Shown here piece by piece: positions 17,040-26,777 of a stretch of 64,000 nt of DNA. A program made the position numbers and the translations under genes. The stretch comes from Paraglaciecola sp. L1A13 (lineage in GTDB: Bacteria; Pseudomonadota; Gammaproteobacteria; Enterobacterales; Alteromonadaceae): contig NZ_CP047024.1 in assembly GCF_009796745.1 (NCBI RefSeq), forward strand, positions 3,038,001 through 3,102,000, in the 5' to 3' direction. Position 1 is the stretch's first letter, and each line of letters begins with the position of its first letter. Below the pieces are notes generated by a model. It did not search any database, was not told the DNA's origin, and saw only the letters and a list, made by a program, of their open reading frames with translations.

Positions 17040-19388
17040 CTATTTTTCGGATACTACGTAGGTATGAAACTTAATCTTACCTTCGACATGTTCCTGATAA
17101 ACGCCTTGCACTTCATAGGCAAAGCCTGGGAATAGATTAAAAGACTCTTCGAAGTTGTGAAAATAATCGAGCATCGGCTGAGCCCGTTTATCCCAGCGTT
17201 CACCGGGTATAATCACACCAATCCCTGGGGGATATATCAACGCAAGCGTTGCGGCAATGCGCCCATTAATATCATCTAGCGATACATAATCGACATCGTT
17301 TGCAATCAGTGCTCGTGAAGCATCCTGAGGTAACATCGCAGGCTCAGGGAAACTTTCAGCACGGAAACATAGACGCTGAAGCTCTTTGATGTTTGAGCGT
17401 TTGTAATAATCGTGCATTTCATTGCAGACTTGTCTAATGGTGTAGTCTTTATAACGTTCGCTGTTCGCTGCATGCAAGGTAGGTAGTACATCCTCCATAG
17501 GTGCGTCTCTGTCCCACAATTCCTTAAATCCGACTAGTTTAGCGATCAGTGTATTGAGCTTGCTTTTGTCCTCTGCGGGCGTCATAAGAAATAGAATACT
17601 GTTTAAATCGCATTTTTCAGGAATAACGTGTTGCTCACGCAGGTAGTTGGCAATAACTGTAGCGGGTACACCAAAGTCAGCATACTCACCTGTTTTGCGA
17701 TTAATACCAGGCGTTAGTAATGTAAGCTTGTTCGGGTCTACCATGGCATACCCTTTAACATAGCCTTTATAACCATGCCATGGATTTTCAGGGTCAAATT
17801 GCCAGCATTGCTGCTCACGTTTTAGAACATCGGTAGGAATATTTTCCCACGCCATATCCGTTACATCTTCCATGTACTGCGATCCGCTAACGCTAACTAC
17901 GTCTGGCACAAATGGGTCGAAGAACCATTTTTCTTGATCGGTTTTACCCACACTTTCATAATGCCGCGCGATTTCGCGAAATGTTTTTCTAGTGTCGATA
18001 CCCAGTTCAATACATTGATCCCACATCATCTCGCCGCTTTTACCTTCGTGGATTTTTGCGTTCACATCTAGGCATGCAAACAAAGGATAAAATGGAGATG
18101 TCGAAGCATGACGCATAAACGATTCATTGAAACGTTTGTGGTTGATATAACGTTTTTGATCGTGAAGGTGTCCATCACGTTTATGAATTTGCGAGGCCTG
18201 CGAGAAACCCGACAGCTGTTTATGCACAGATTGGGTTGAAAACAGCCCAGGCATATCAGGTCCTAGGTCTTTGATGCGCATAGGGCTGTGATCTTTGAAA
18301 AGCGGGTGAAAAGCGTTGTAACCAATCCACGCTTCGTCCCACAATACGTAGTCGCATAAATGACCGATTTTCTCTAACACTCGCTTGGCGTTATAAACCG
18401 TACCATCGTATGTGGCGAGTTGAATAATAGCTAATCTGAACGGTCGTTCAGCCTTGTACAATTCTTTGTCTTCAACCAAGGGGTTTTGCTTAATTTGCTC
18501 ACGTAGGTAATCCTCATCGAGAGCATCCCAGTCCATTGCGCCAATCATGCCAAACGCGTTGCGCGCCGTGGGCAAACAAATAGGAATGGCCCCTGCTTGC
18601 ACCAATGCACCATTGTGCGTTGACTTGTGATTGTTTCTGTCGAATAAAACCAAATCACCGCGCTTTAACACGCCATTAGCCACCACTTGATTGGACGTAC
18701 TGGTACCGTTAAGTACAAAGTAGGTTTTATCAGCACCGAAGATTTTAGCCGCGTGTTTTTGCGCCCGTAACGCTGCTCCTTCATGGATCAGAAGGTCGCC
18801 TAAATCAACGTCAGCATTACATAAATCATTGCGGAAAATTTCTTCGCCAAAATGTTTGAAGAATAATTGCCCTGCAGGTGACTTTTTATAAAATTGTCCG
18901 CCTTGATGGCCCGGACAATCAAAGGCAATATTCGCTTCGTAGTCATATGCCAACATTCCGCCAAAGAAAGGTGGCAATAGGCTCATGCCATACTCAACCA
19001 CACTCGCGATAACTTGTTTTGCATAAAAAGTCGGTGTTTGCTGCCCAAGGTAAATAAACCCAGTAGTTTCACCTAATCCCTCAAAATCGCTGATATCAGC
19101 GAGTTTATAAGAGTTAGCAATGGCCCAGCCCGGCGTTTTGTTACCAGTTTCACGTATCGCTTTTGCAAGTTGTACCGCTTTAACGCCGTTTTCACCGTCA
19201 ACCGACACGATGTAGGCACCTACAGAAGCGTCTTCAAAAACGTCGCGCTGATACTTCTTGGTCACCTCAATTTCATAGCCCTGTGCTCTTATAGCTTGCA
19301 GTAGCTCATGAACCTGCGCGTCGTTGTCATCTACAATAGCTACAATTTTAAGCAGCTTGTTAAAGGGAATTGAATTGGTTTTAGCCAT
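17040..19388 (-). CDS. speF: Ornithine decarboxylase, SpeF/SpeC type
   Basis: Converts ornithine to putrescine with PLP. The 782-residue protein has an N-terminal wing domain (1-150), then LLPPFFGGMLAYDYEANIAF, the PLP domain with FDRNNHKSTHNGALVQAGA, IIQLATYDGTVYNAKRVLE, LWDEAWIGY and STQSVHKQLSGFSQASQIHK (PLP lysine Lys390), and a C-terminal domain with CDLNSILFLMTPAE and LIYPPGIGVIIPGERW. Many stretches are near-identical in pattern to E. coli SpeC/SpeF (ADKTYFVLNGTS, NAKIHEGKSG), which separates it from the AdiA-like enzyme in the same cluster. It is some 50 residues longer than SpeF, mostly before and around residues 480-540. It is the first gene of the cluster and precedes the PotE-like antiporter. 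Confidence 0.92.
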   Translation of the reverse strand: MAKTNSIPFNKLLKIVAIVDDNDAQVHELLQAIRAQGYEIEVTKKYQRDVFEDASVGAYIVSVDGENGVKAVQLAKAIRETGNKTPGWAIANSYKLADISDFEGLGETTGFIYLGQQTPTFYAKQVIASVVEYGMSLLPPFFGGMLAYDYEANIAFDCPGHQGGQFYKKSPAGQLFFKHFGEEIFRNDLCNADVDLGDLLIHEGAALRAQKHAAKIFGADKTYFVLNGTSTSNQVVANGVLKRGDLVLFDRNNHKSTHNGALVQAGAIPICLPTARNAFGMIGAMDWDALDEDYLREQIKQNPLVEDKELYKAERPFRLAIIQLATYDGTVYNAKRVLEKIGHLCDYVLWDEAWIGYNAFHPLFKDHSPMRIKDLGPDMPGLFSTQSVHKQLSGFSQASQIHKRDGHLHDQKRYINHKRFNESFMRHASTSPFYPLFACLDVNAKIHEGKSGEMMWDQCIELGIDTRKTFREIARHYESVGKTDQEKWFFDPFVPDVVSVSGSQYMEDVTDMAWENIPTDVLKREQQCWQFDPENPWHGYKGYVKGYAMVDPNKLTLLTPGINRKTGEYADFGVPATVIANYLREQHVIPEKCDLNSILFLMTPAEDKSKLNTLIAKLVGFKELWDRDAPMEDVLPTLHAANSERYKDYTIRQVCNEMHDYYKRSNIKELQRLCFRAESFPEPAMLPQDASRALIANDVDYVSLDDINGRIAATLALIYPPGIGVIIPGERWDKRAQPMLDYFHNFEESFNLFPGFAYEVQGVYQEHVEGKIKFHTYVVSEK

Positions 19389-19539
19389 TAGGACAGTCTC
19401 CGAGCTGAGTTAGTGGTTTGTGATAACGTTATTGATTAATCCTGCAGGTTTTGTATTTTCAATATAAGAAAATGCAAAACTTGCAATAATTAATAATCTA
19501 TTAAGCCACTAGAATGCGCGCGTTTCTTAACTAGGGATA

Positions 19540-19572
19540 TTAGGGATACCCACAATTCGTGTGTGGATCCCC
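19540..19572. promoter_or_regulatory. Imperfect palindrome upstream of the ornithine decarboxylase (copy 1 of 3)
   Basis: TTAGGGATACCCACA followed after ATTCG by TGTGTGGATCCCC. It lies ~150 bp upstream of the decarboxylase start, in a 405-bp region that must also hold the operon promoter and otherwise contains no gene. Similar elements occur at 21284 and 24103. Operator or small dispersed repeat; function unknown. Confidence 0.45.
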
Positions 19573-19793
19573 CGTGTTTATTTCGTAGTTTTAAGGGGTC
19601 CTTCTGCTAATATCTGATGCGAGAATTAATAAAAATGACGAGAGAGTGATTAAACTAAATGCAAGTGGGAGGGAAGAGGGCAACTTGATGATATTCTCTA
19701 CTTTGAGTGCTTACGGTAACTATTGGCGTTATTTTGGAGATGCGATACGTGATTCTCTATACTAATCGGTTTGTCGATAACAATATTCTTATT

Positions 19794-21137
19794 TCAGCCA
19801 TCTACTGATGTATCTTTGCCGGCAAAATAATCACGTGAGATGCTAAAAACCAATGGTGCTAAAAGTAACAATGCGAAAAGATTAGGTATTGCCATAAACG
19901 CGTTTAAGGTATCAGCAACCAGCCAGATAGTATTTAGCTCAATCTGGGTGCCAACTGGGATAGCCAAGACCCAAAGAATGCGAAACGGCACAATAGCTTT
20001 GGTTCCTAGCAGAAACACCGTGCAACGTTCTCCGTAGTAGCTCCAACCAATCATTGTTGTAAAAGCGAACACACACAGTCCAAATGTCACCACCATATCG
20101 CCACCCGGAAATGCAACTGCATACGCTGCAGCAGTTAGATCTGCGCCATTGTTGCCGCTTGGCAATACGCCAGTAATAACTATAACCAAGCCAGTAATTG
20201 AACAAATAACTAAAGTATCGATAAACGTGCCCAACATGGCAATCATCCCCTGCTCTACCGGCTGATTAGTGCGGGCAGCGGCATGCGCAATTGGCGCACT
20301 GCCCAAGCCTGCCTCATTGGCAAAAACACCGCGAGCTACACCAAAACGAATAGCAGCCCAAACAGATGCGCCCGCAAAACCGCCCGCTGCTGCTGAGCCG
20401 GTAAACGCTGAATTGACAATTTCAACTACCGCGCCTGGGATAGCCGATAGATTCATCGCCAGTACAGACAGCCCCATCAGCGTATAGCCAATGGCCATGA
20501 ACGGAACCAGCCACTCAGCAACCGCCGCAATGCGCTTTACCCCGCCCAAAATAACGGTGCCAACCAGCAACATAAGCACGCCACCCGTAAGCCACGTCGG
20601 CACAGAAAATTCAGTATTGAGAACTTGACTAACTGCATTCGATTGGACTGTGTTGGCTATACCAAATCCCGCCAAACTGCCAAACAGTGCAAAAACAAAG
20701 CCTAGCCAGTGCCAGCGCTTGTTTAGACCATTACGGATGTAGTACATAGGTCCACCACTGAAGTTGCCGTCGGTATCCCGCTCGCGAAAACGCACTGCAC
20801 ACACCGCTTCACAATACTTGGTCGCCATACCTAATAGTGCTGTTATCCACATCCAAAAAAGTGCACCCGGACCGCCCAGCACCATGGCCGTTGCAACGCC
20901 GGCGATGTTACCGGTACCGATGGTGGCGGAGAGTGACGTCATCAAGGCACTGAAAGGACTTATATCACCAGCACCCTTTTCCTTTCGCCCCTTTAATAAT
21001 TTACCAAGCGCAAACGGAATTTTACGTATCGTTAAAAAGCGCAAACCCACGCTGAGATAGAAGCCGGTGCCTAGCAGCAACATTAAGGTGGGCGGGCCCC
21101 AAGCCCAGCTGTTTATCAAAGTGATCCATTCAAACAT
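19794..21137 (-). CDS. AGCS-family sodium:alanine/glycine symporter
   Basis: Inner-membrane sodium-coupled symporter for small neutral amino acids, 447 residues from the ATG at 21137 (GGAG lies upstream; a longer in-frame ORF to 21218 adds 27 unlikely residues). Family blocks include SPFSALMTSLSATIGTGNIAGVATA, GGPGALFWMWITALLGMATKYCE, GGPMYYIRNGLNKRW, GVARGVFANEAGLGSAPIAHAAA and GWSYYGERC. About 11 transmembrane helices. It is separated from the decarboxylase operon by 405 bp and has its own upstream region. Alanine versus glycine cannot be decided from sequence. Confidence 0.93.
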   Translation of the reverse strand: MFEWITLINSWAWGPPTLMLLLGTGFYLSVGLRFLTIRKIPFALGKLLKGRKEKGAGDISPFSALMTSLSATIGTGNIAGVATAMVLGGPGALFWMWITALLGMATKYCEAVCAVRFRERDTDGNFSGGPMYYIRNGLNKRWHWLGFVFALFGSLAGFGIANTVQSNAVSQVLNTEFSVPTWLTGGVLMLLVGTVILGGVKRIAAVAEWLVPFMAIGYTLMGLSVLAMNLSAIPGAVVEIVNSAFTGSAAAGGFAGASVWAAIRFGVARGVFANEAGLGSAPIAHAAARTNQPVEQGMIAMLGTFIDTLVICSITGLVIVITGVLPSGNNGADLTAAAYAVAFPGGDMVVTFGLCVFAFTTMIGWSYYGERCTVFLLGTKAIVPFRILWVLAIPVGTQIELNTIWLVADTLNAFMAIPNLFALLLLAPLVFSISRDYFAGKDTSVDG

Positions 21138-21283
21138 GCAGGGTCTCCGGACATCTCTATTGTTGTATAGAGATATTTTCGAATAATAATTTTCGTTTTG
21201 AATTTCCCATATGGGCAAATCAGGTCACATTAATCAACAATGTAATTGGCCATAATATTAAACACATTTCTGATTTATTTAAA

Positions 21284-21316
21284 TTAGGGCTACCCACAAT
21301 GTTTATGTGGATTACA
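21284..21316. promoter_or_regulatory. Imperfect palindrome upstream of the AGCS symporter (copy 2 of 3)
   Basis: TTAGGGCTACCCACA, then ATGTTTA, then TGTGGATTAC. It shares its left half with the elements at 19540 and 24103 and lies ~147 bp upstream of the AGCS start. The surrounding 340-bp gap holds no other recognised feature. Confidence 0.45.
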
Positions 21317-21477
21317 CGCCTCTTTTAGGTAGGTTTCACGTGCATCGCCATTGTGTTTAGTGCTTCAATCCGTAAACAAGATTAGTCGATACTAGATTTT
21401 TGTAAGCGTTTTTTGAATAAGAAGGTTTAACGTTCAGCTCGCATTGTCCAAATAGATATCCAAATTAGAATTTAACA

Positions 21478-22632
21478 TCAACCCAGCGTGCGTTTTGCTA
21501 ATAATGCGATGACGCTGGAACAAAGAAATAGGAACAGCGCGAAGTACACCACGCTGACAATAGACGACTCCACTATTAACCGACCGCCCACATAGCTAGC
21601 AATCATGATGGAGAAGTTAAATACACTAGATTGAACAGACGTTGCGACGTCTTTTGCAGATTCGATCTGTTTACTCACCGCCGCTTGGAACATCGTTACC
21701 ACAGGCCCGAAAGCAACACCCCATAAAAAGAATGCAAGATGCGCCAAACCGTTGGTACTACTAAATAGAATAAACATCGCCATAGAAATTGCACCAAGGC
21801 CTAACATGCTCACAATTAGCGTTTGCAAGTACTGATCTATATAGCGAGCGAAAATAACCACCGAGACAGCAGATCCTATGCCAAAAATGATAAGAGCTAG
21901 CCTTATCCCGCCTACAAAATGAATGCTTTCAATAAGCAAACTAACGTAGGTATAAACAGCATAGTGTGCTGTTACGGTTAGCGATGTCATGGTCATAATA
22001 ATTAGCATTGAGGGCATTTTGAGCACTGTAAACGGCGAATTGCTTTTACCTAATTTTTCCCCCTCGATAGAAGGCAAATATAAATATATAAGCAATGCAA
22101 TGATGGCAATAAGCAAACCAATCAGAATAAACGGCGCCCGCCAGTTAACTAGCGTTCCTATTGAGGTTAATACCGGCACGCCAATACTAATGCCCAGTGT
22201 AACACCAGCCATGACTACTGCGATGGCTCGGCCATGCTGGTTCGCGGGCGCAATGCGAGTGCCGTAGGCCGCAATCATCGGCCATAAAATACAGGCGCAA
22301 ATACCACCAACAACTCGGCAAATTATAATAAAATGATAGGAAGAAGAGAGCCCAACAAGCACATTAGATATCGATAATCCAATTAGCAGCCACATCAATA
22401 ATTTCTTTCGATTTATTGCCAGCGTCAAACTGATCATGGGTATTGTAAAAACAGCTGTCGCTAAGGCATAAATTCCTACCAGAAAGCCCACTTGTGTGTG
22501 GTCTATCCCTAAGCCCTCAACCATCTGAGGCAGTATACCCGAAGGCAGCAACTCAGGAAGGATCGCCATAAACGTTACGCTGGACATTAAGCCCATTATA
22601 AACCATGGGAACTTTTGCGGTTTTGATGACAT
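21478..22632 (-). CDS. MFS transporter, DHA1 (AraJ/SotB-like) family
   Basis: Major facilitator of 384 residues with 12 predicted transmembrane segments. The N-terminal LPELLPSGILPQMVEGLGI and GIYALATAVFTIPMISLT blocks, and GRAIAVVMAGVTLGISIGVP in the TM5 region, are typical of the DHA1 branch that includes sugar-efflux (SotB), AraJ and drug-efflux proteins. It would use proton antiport to export a small molecule. The substrate is unknown. It is a single gene with a 251-bp upstream region that contains a perfect palindrome (22782-22802), so local repression is possible although no regulator gene is adjacent. Confidence 0.88.
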   Translation of the reverse strand: MSSKPQKFPWFIMGLMSSVTFMAILPELLPSGILPQMVEGLGIDHTQVGFLVGIYALATAVFTIPMISLTLAINRKKLLMWLLIGLSISNVLVGLSSSYHFIIICRVVGGICACILWPMIAAYGTRIAPANQHGRAIAVVMAGVTLGISIGVPVLTSIGTLVNWRAPFILIGLLIAIIALLIYLYLPSIEGEKLGKSNSPFTVLKMPSMLIIMTMTSLTVTAHYAVYTYVSLLIESIHFVGGIRLALIIFGIGSAVSVVIFARYIDQYLQTLIVSMLGLGAISMAMFILFSSTNGLAHLAFFLWGVAFGPVVTMFQAAVSKQIESAKDVATSVQSSVFNFSIMIASYVGGRLIVESSIVSVVYFALFLFLCSSVIALLAKRTLG

Positions 22633-22781
22633 GAAACGTTATCCTGAGTTATATCTTCGCCACACACCGACCGCGCGATTAGCAATGCGATGACCTCGCG
22701 TTATTTACGTATCATGACGCCAGTGACTAGCGTTGACTTTCAAATTCTGTATACGCCCTTATCAGTAACAAAAATACCTGT

Positions 22782-22802
22782 CTTAATATGTAACATATTA
22801 AG
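22782..22802. promoter_or_regulatory. Perfect 9-bp palindrome upstream of the MFS gene
   Basis: CTTAATATG-TAA-CATATTAAG, a perfect inverted repeat about 150 bp upstream of the MFS start codon. Size and shape resemble a TetR/MarR-type operator; no T-run follows, so it is not a terminator. No adjacent regulator gene exists in the window. Confidence 0.4.
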
Positions 22803-22884
22803 CATTTTGATAGTGCAAAGTGCAACATTATTTACCCGCTAACAAGGGCCTATTTATTCGTAATATAACGAGCAGTAAAGTTTC

Positions 22885-23375
22885 TTCTAATAACTTCACA
22901 AGGCCGAAAAACACTGGAATAACTTGAGTAAACGAAACCTCCACCTGATCAACATTTAAGAATACCTAAATACTAAGCATATTTCGCACTAGCATATTCA
23001 ATGTTCCTAACGGAGTAATAATTAACTCAATTGGCCATTCAAACCCACCTAGAAAGATGACCAGGATTGATGTGGGTATTAAGTGAATGACCACTTGTAC
23101 GCGCTACCGTATACAAGAACCTATAGCAACTAACCATGCAGCAAAGGTTAGATAAAAGACGGCAACCACTGTCATTACATAGGTAGAATACCCGTCGATA
23201 AAGTGAGATGTTGCGCATAAATCAAAGCGCACTGGGCCACTTAGCTCTGTTGCTTGCTCTGGTGAAACTGAAACGGTTAGTTCGTGCCTGCGTTCAAGTT
23301 ATGCTCATAGCGCTTGCTCCGCGCTTGAAAAGCCACGTAGCTGGAGGCTATCGAACGTAAAATAAGCGCCACTAT
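22885..23375 (-). pseudogene. Decayed copy of the ABC-2 permease gene at 28863-30017
   Basis: Read against 28900-29640 this stretch aligns in two blocks: ~22885-23165 matches ~28905-29195 and ~23170-23375 matches ~29425-29640, so roughly 230 bp in the middle are deleted. The right block is very similar (for example TGCTCTGGTGAAACTGAAA is shared), roughly 85-90% by eye; the left block is more diverged, with small indels and stops. Both termini of the gene are gone. No open frame survives. It marks a past duplication of part of the efflux operon about 6 kb away, followed by decay. Confidence 0.85.
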
Positions 23376-23555
23376 TTACCCCCTATTTTTCCAGTTTCTG
23401 CGCATACCTTGAATCTTGGTAAATTCGACATTGGTGTATTTTTTACCATCGTCGTATGTACCAGCTTATGTATTTGTTGGCAGCGACGCTGAATAAAAAC
23501 GCTCATGCTATTGATTTACTTGCCCTACTCTCTACCGCTGCACTTAAATCTGCAC

Positions 23556-24005
23556 TTAAACAAGCATTGACCGCATCATCCACGCTGCTTTTTCATGGAC
23601 TGTTTGACGATCAATTAGCAAGCCTGCAGAAGGCTCATCACCCGCATTTTGAGCAACCTGAATGGCTTCAACAAGCGTCGCGATTATGCTTTCATTATCT
23701 TTAGCCAATTCGCTTAACATGCCATTAGCTTTAGGAATATCTTGGTTTTCTTTAATCGTTGCCAACGCTGCAAATTTAGCATAAGTCCCAGGAGCATAAG
23801 CACCTAGCGCTCGAATTCGTTCAGCGATTACATCTAACGAAGCCCACAGATCTTGGTACTGCTCTTCAAACATTAAATGCAGTGGTCGAAAGTTAGGACC
23901 CTCAACATTCCAGTGAAAGTTGTGTGTTTTTAGGTACAGAACATAGGTGTCAGCAAGAACACTTGATAGGGCTTTAGCACAATCATTTTTGGCATTTACA
24001 TTCAT
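23556..24005 (-). CDS. dps: Dps-family DNA-protection / mini-ferritin protein
   Basis: Dodecameric mini-ferritin that oxidises iron with peroxide and protects DNA in starvation or oxidative stress. The 149-residue protein has the ferroxidase signature across a dimer interface: LKTHNFHWNVEGPNFRPLH (His residues) and EEQYQDLWASLDVIAERIRALG (Asp/Glu residues), followed by helices typical of the ferritin-like bundle. Length fits the family. AGGAG lies just upstream of the ATG. It sits between two pseudogenes but is itself intact. An element at 24103 resembling those before the decarboxylase and AGCS genes lies about 100 bp upstream. Confidence 0.93.
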   Translation of the reverse strand: MNVNAKNDCAKALSSVLADTYVLYLKTHNFHWNVEGPNFRPLHLMFEEQYQDLWASLDVIAERIRALGAYAPGTYAKFAALATIKENQDIPKANGMLSELAKDNESIIATLVEAIQVAQNAGDEPSAGLLIDRQTVHEKAAWMMRSMLV

Positions 24006-24102
24006 AGTTGTTTTCTCCTAACGGTAGGGTTGAGGGTTGTTTTTTCCCTTTGAAATCTAAGTCGCTATAAGGCATTTTCCTTCTTTCAATGAAACAATGA
24101 AA

Positions 24103-24137
24103 TTAGGAATATCCACAGTGGTCTGTGGTCACCCCTT
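24103..24137. promoter_or_regulatory. Imperfect palindrome upstream of dps (copy 3 of 3)
   Basis: TTAGGAATATCCACA, then GTGGTC, then TGTGGTCACCCC. It shares the TTAGG-N3/4-CCACA left half and a TGTGG right half with the elements at 19540 and 21284, and lies ~100 bp upstream of the dps start. TATCCACA also resembles a DnaA box. Confidence 0.4.
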
Positions 24138-24162
24138 AGATTTATGTTGCTGTTTTGCTGGA

Positions 24163-24690
24163 TCAGCGCATATTTATTAATTCTTGGTGTAAAGTGCCTG
24201 ACGGCAGACCATTTTTGCCAAGTCTTCATACAACGATTCACCGCATTGAACAGAACCATAAAACCAAACACTGGCCGATTACCAGTCTGGCAAAGATGCG
24301 CACATTTTCTCTACAATCAAATATCCGAGTCGGCTGTTTATGTATATATGCAATTTTACGTTGTCCGCTAAAACATCGGCCGTCAGTTTTGACAAAGTCC
24401 CAGTTCGGTTGAACTGTGGAATAGTCCAATGCCTTGAGCCACTGGATTTTTGGCGAGTTGTTTCATTCGAGCAATCAACAAAGTGATGCCGATGCCTCCG
24501 CCGATCCAGATTTTACGATTAGCAGAGTCATCGAAGGTAAAAACACCATAAGGCCGCTCGGCATTTGCGAACCTGCTGCTGGGGCTCCCCTCTATGCCCA
24601 AGTGCATCCAATAAAGCATAGGCTGGTCAATCCTATCAGTATCCTCTACAGACTCAGTTTGATATTTGTTAGCATAAATGTTCTGTCCAT
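24163..24690 (-). pseudogene. Frameshifted C-terminal remnant of a ferric-reductase-like FNR oxidoreductase
   Basis: Three frames joined give a recognisable C-terminal half of a ferric reductase / NAD(P)H oxidoreductase. ERPYGVFTFDDSANRKIW and IWIGGGIGITLLIARMKQLA (24430-24560) are the FAD-side and NAD-side motifs. After a shift come DNVKLHIYINSRLGYL and LPDW then a stop. After another shift follow ASVWFYGSV, GESLYEDLAK and finally HQELINMR with stop at 24163-24165, matching the usual HQELF-MR tail. The N-terminal membrane part is missing. At least two frameshifts and a stop show it is dead. The upstream 24570-24690 portion is too degraded to align. Confidence 0.82.
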
Positions 24691-24774
24691 ATAAACTTCC
24701 TTGTTAAGCGTTCGCCTACCATCAAAACAACACCGCTCGCAATAAAATCCCACCTATTGCTTGAGATAGAAAAA

Positions 24775-25593
<819 letters not shown>

Positions 25594-25729
25594 TTACCGG
25601 TTATCCAATGCCCAGAATTTTTTACGTTCACCCCTTTATTGGGTGAAATGTTATGAATAAAGTATTTGTAGTTCTACGTATTCAAGTGAGACAGGCCACA
25701 ATATCCTGGGACATCTGCCTGACAGTCTT

Positions 25730-26713
25730 TTACGGCACTAAAACTGCCGCGCCATCAAAACGCCCCGCGCGAAGATCATCCAACGCTGTATTAGCATCTT
25801 GCATGGCGTAGGTCGTCGTCTTGATCTGCAAATCCATTCTGGAAACCTGTTGCTGGAAGTCGATTCCATCTTGCCGCATAAGATTGGCCACTGAAACCAA
25901 CTGCCGCTCTTCCCAGAGTATTTCGTACGGAAAGCTTGGAATATCGCTCATGTGGATACCAGCGCAAACTACCCGCCCACCTTTGCAAACGGCTTTTAGT
26001 GCTAATGGAACGAGGTCGCCGTCAGCGGCATAGATGATTGCGATATCCAACGGTTCTGGAGGCATGTCCTCTGAAGATCCGGCCCATACTGCGCCCAAAC
26101 TCCTTGCGAAATTTTGACGAGCTGAATCACCGGGCCGGGTAAAGGCAAATATTTCTCGACCTTGCCAAATGGCTACCTGAGCGACGATATGCGCAGCAGC
26201 ACCAAAGCCATAAAGGCCAACCCTTTTACCATCACCCGCAATCACCAGTGAACGCCAGCCTATTAGTCCAGCACAAAGTAATGGTGCGAGTGATACATCA
26301 CTAACATCTTCTCCTAACGGAAAAGCAAAACGGGCATCGGCAATAACCTCGGTTGCAAATCCGCCATCTCTTGTGTAGCCACTAAACAAAGGTGCATCAC
26401 ATAAGTTTTCTCGACCCGATCGACAATAGGAACAAACACCACAAGTGTGGACGAGCCATGGAATACCTACACGCTCACCCAGTTCCAACCCACTAACACC
26501 TTCACCAAGTTCGACTATTCGACCCACAATTTCATGCCCAGGAATAATTGGCGATTTTGGATCCGGCAGCTCCCCATCGCATACATGAAGATCTGTCCGG
26601 CAAACGCCGCAGGCGAGTACTTTCACTCGTACCTGTCCTGCTTCAGGGTGACGATCTGGTAAATCTGTCCAAACTAAAGGTGTTTTTGGCTTGTTAAGCA
26701 CCATTGCTTTCAT
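25730..26713 (-). CDS. Zinc-dependent alcohol dehydrogenase
   Basis: Medium-chain dehydrogenase of 327 residues. Catalytic zinc ligands are in ACGVCRTDLH and PGHEIVGRI; the structural zinc cluster is CGVCSYCRSGRENLC; the cofactor loop is GLYGFGAAAHIVAQVA. This combination fits the AdhA-like zinc alcohol dehydrogenase subgroup, oxidising primary alcohols or reducing aldehydes with NAD(P). GGAAGG lies upstream of the ATG. It neighbours a second, degraded alcohol dehydrogenase remnant (26778-27042) and the SDR and SSADH genes, all on the same strand. Confidence 0.9.
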   Translation of the reverse strand: MKAMVLNKPKTPLVWTDLPDRHPEAGQVRVKVLACGVCRTDLHVCDGELPDPKSPIIPGHEIVGRIVELGEGVSGLELGERVGIPWLVHTCGVCSYCRSGRENLCDAPLFSGYTRDGGFATEVIADARFAFPLGEDVSDVSLAPLLCAGLIGWRSLVIAGDGKRVGLYGFGAAAHIVAQVAIWQGREIFAFTRPGDSARQNFARSLGAVWAGSSEDMPPEPLDIAIIYAADGDLVPLALKAVCKGGRVVCAGIHMSDIPSFPYEILWEERQLVSVANLMRQDGIDFQQQVSRMDLQIKTTTYAMQDANTALDDLRAGRFDGAAVLVP

Positions 26714-26777
26714 CGTTATGCCTTCCTAAATGACTTTTTTTAATCATGATTTTGAAGCTATGTATTGCTACTGAACG

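Noticed and set aside
23456..23704. 82-codon plus-strand frame over the 3' end of dps
   Set aside because: Overlaps the well-supported dps gene on the other strand and has no family match.
24103..24118. DnaA-box-like TATCCACA as part of a replication origin
   Set aside because: Only one or two such boxes, no AT-rich unwinding region or dnaA/gidA neighbours; fits better as the repeated palindrome described.
24434..24694. 86-codon plus-strand frame
   Set aside because: It lies antisense to the ferric-reductase remnant, whose motifs explain the region.
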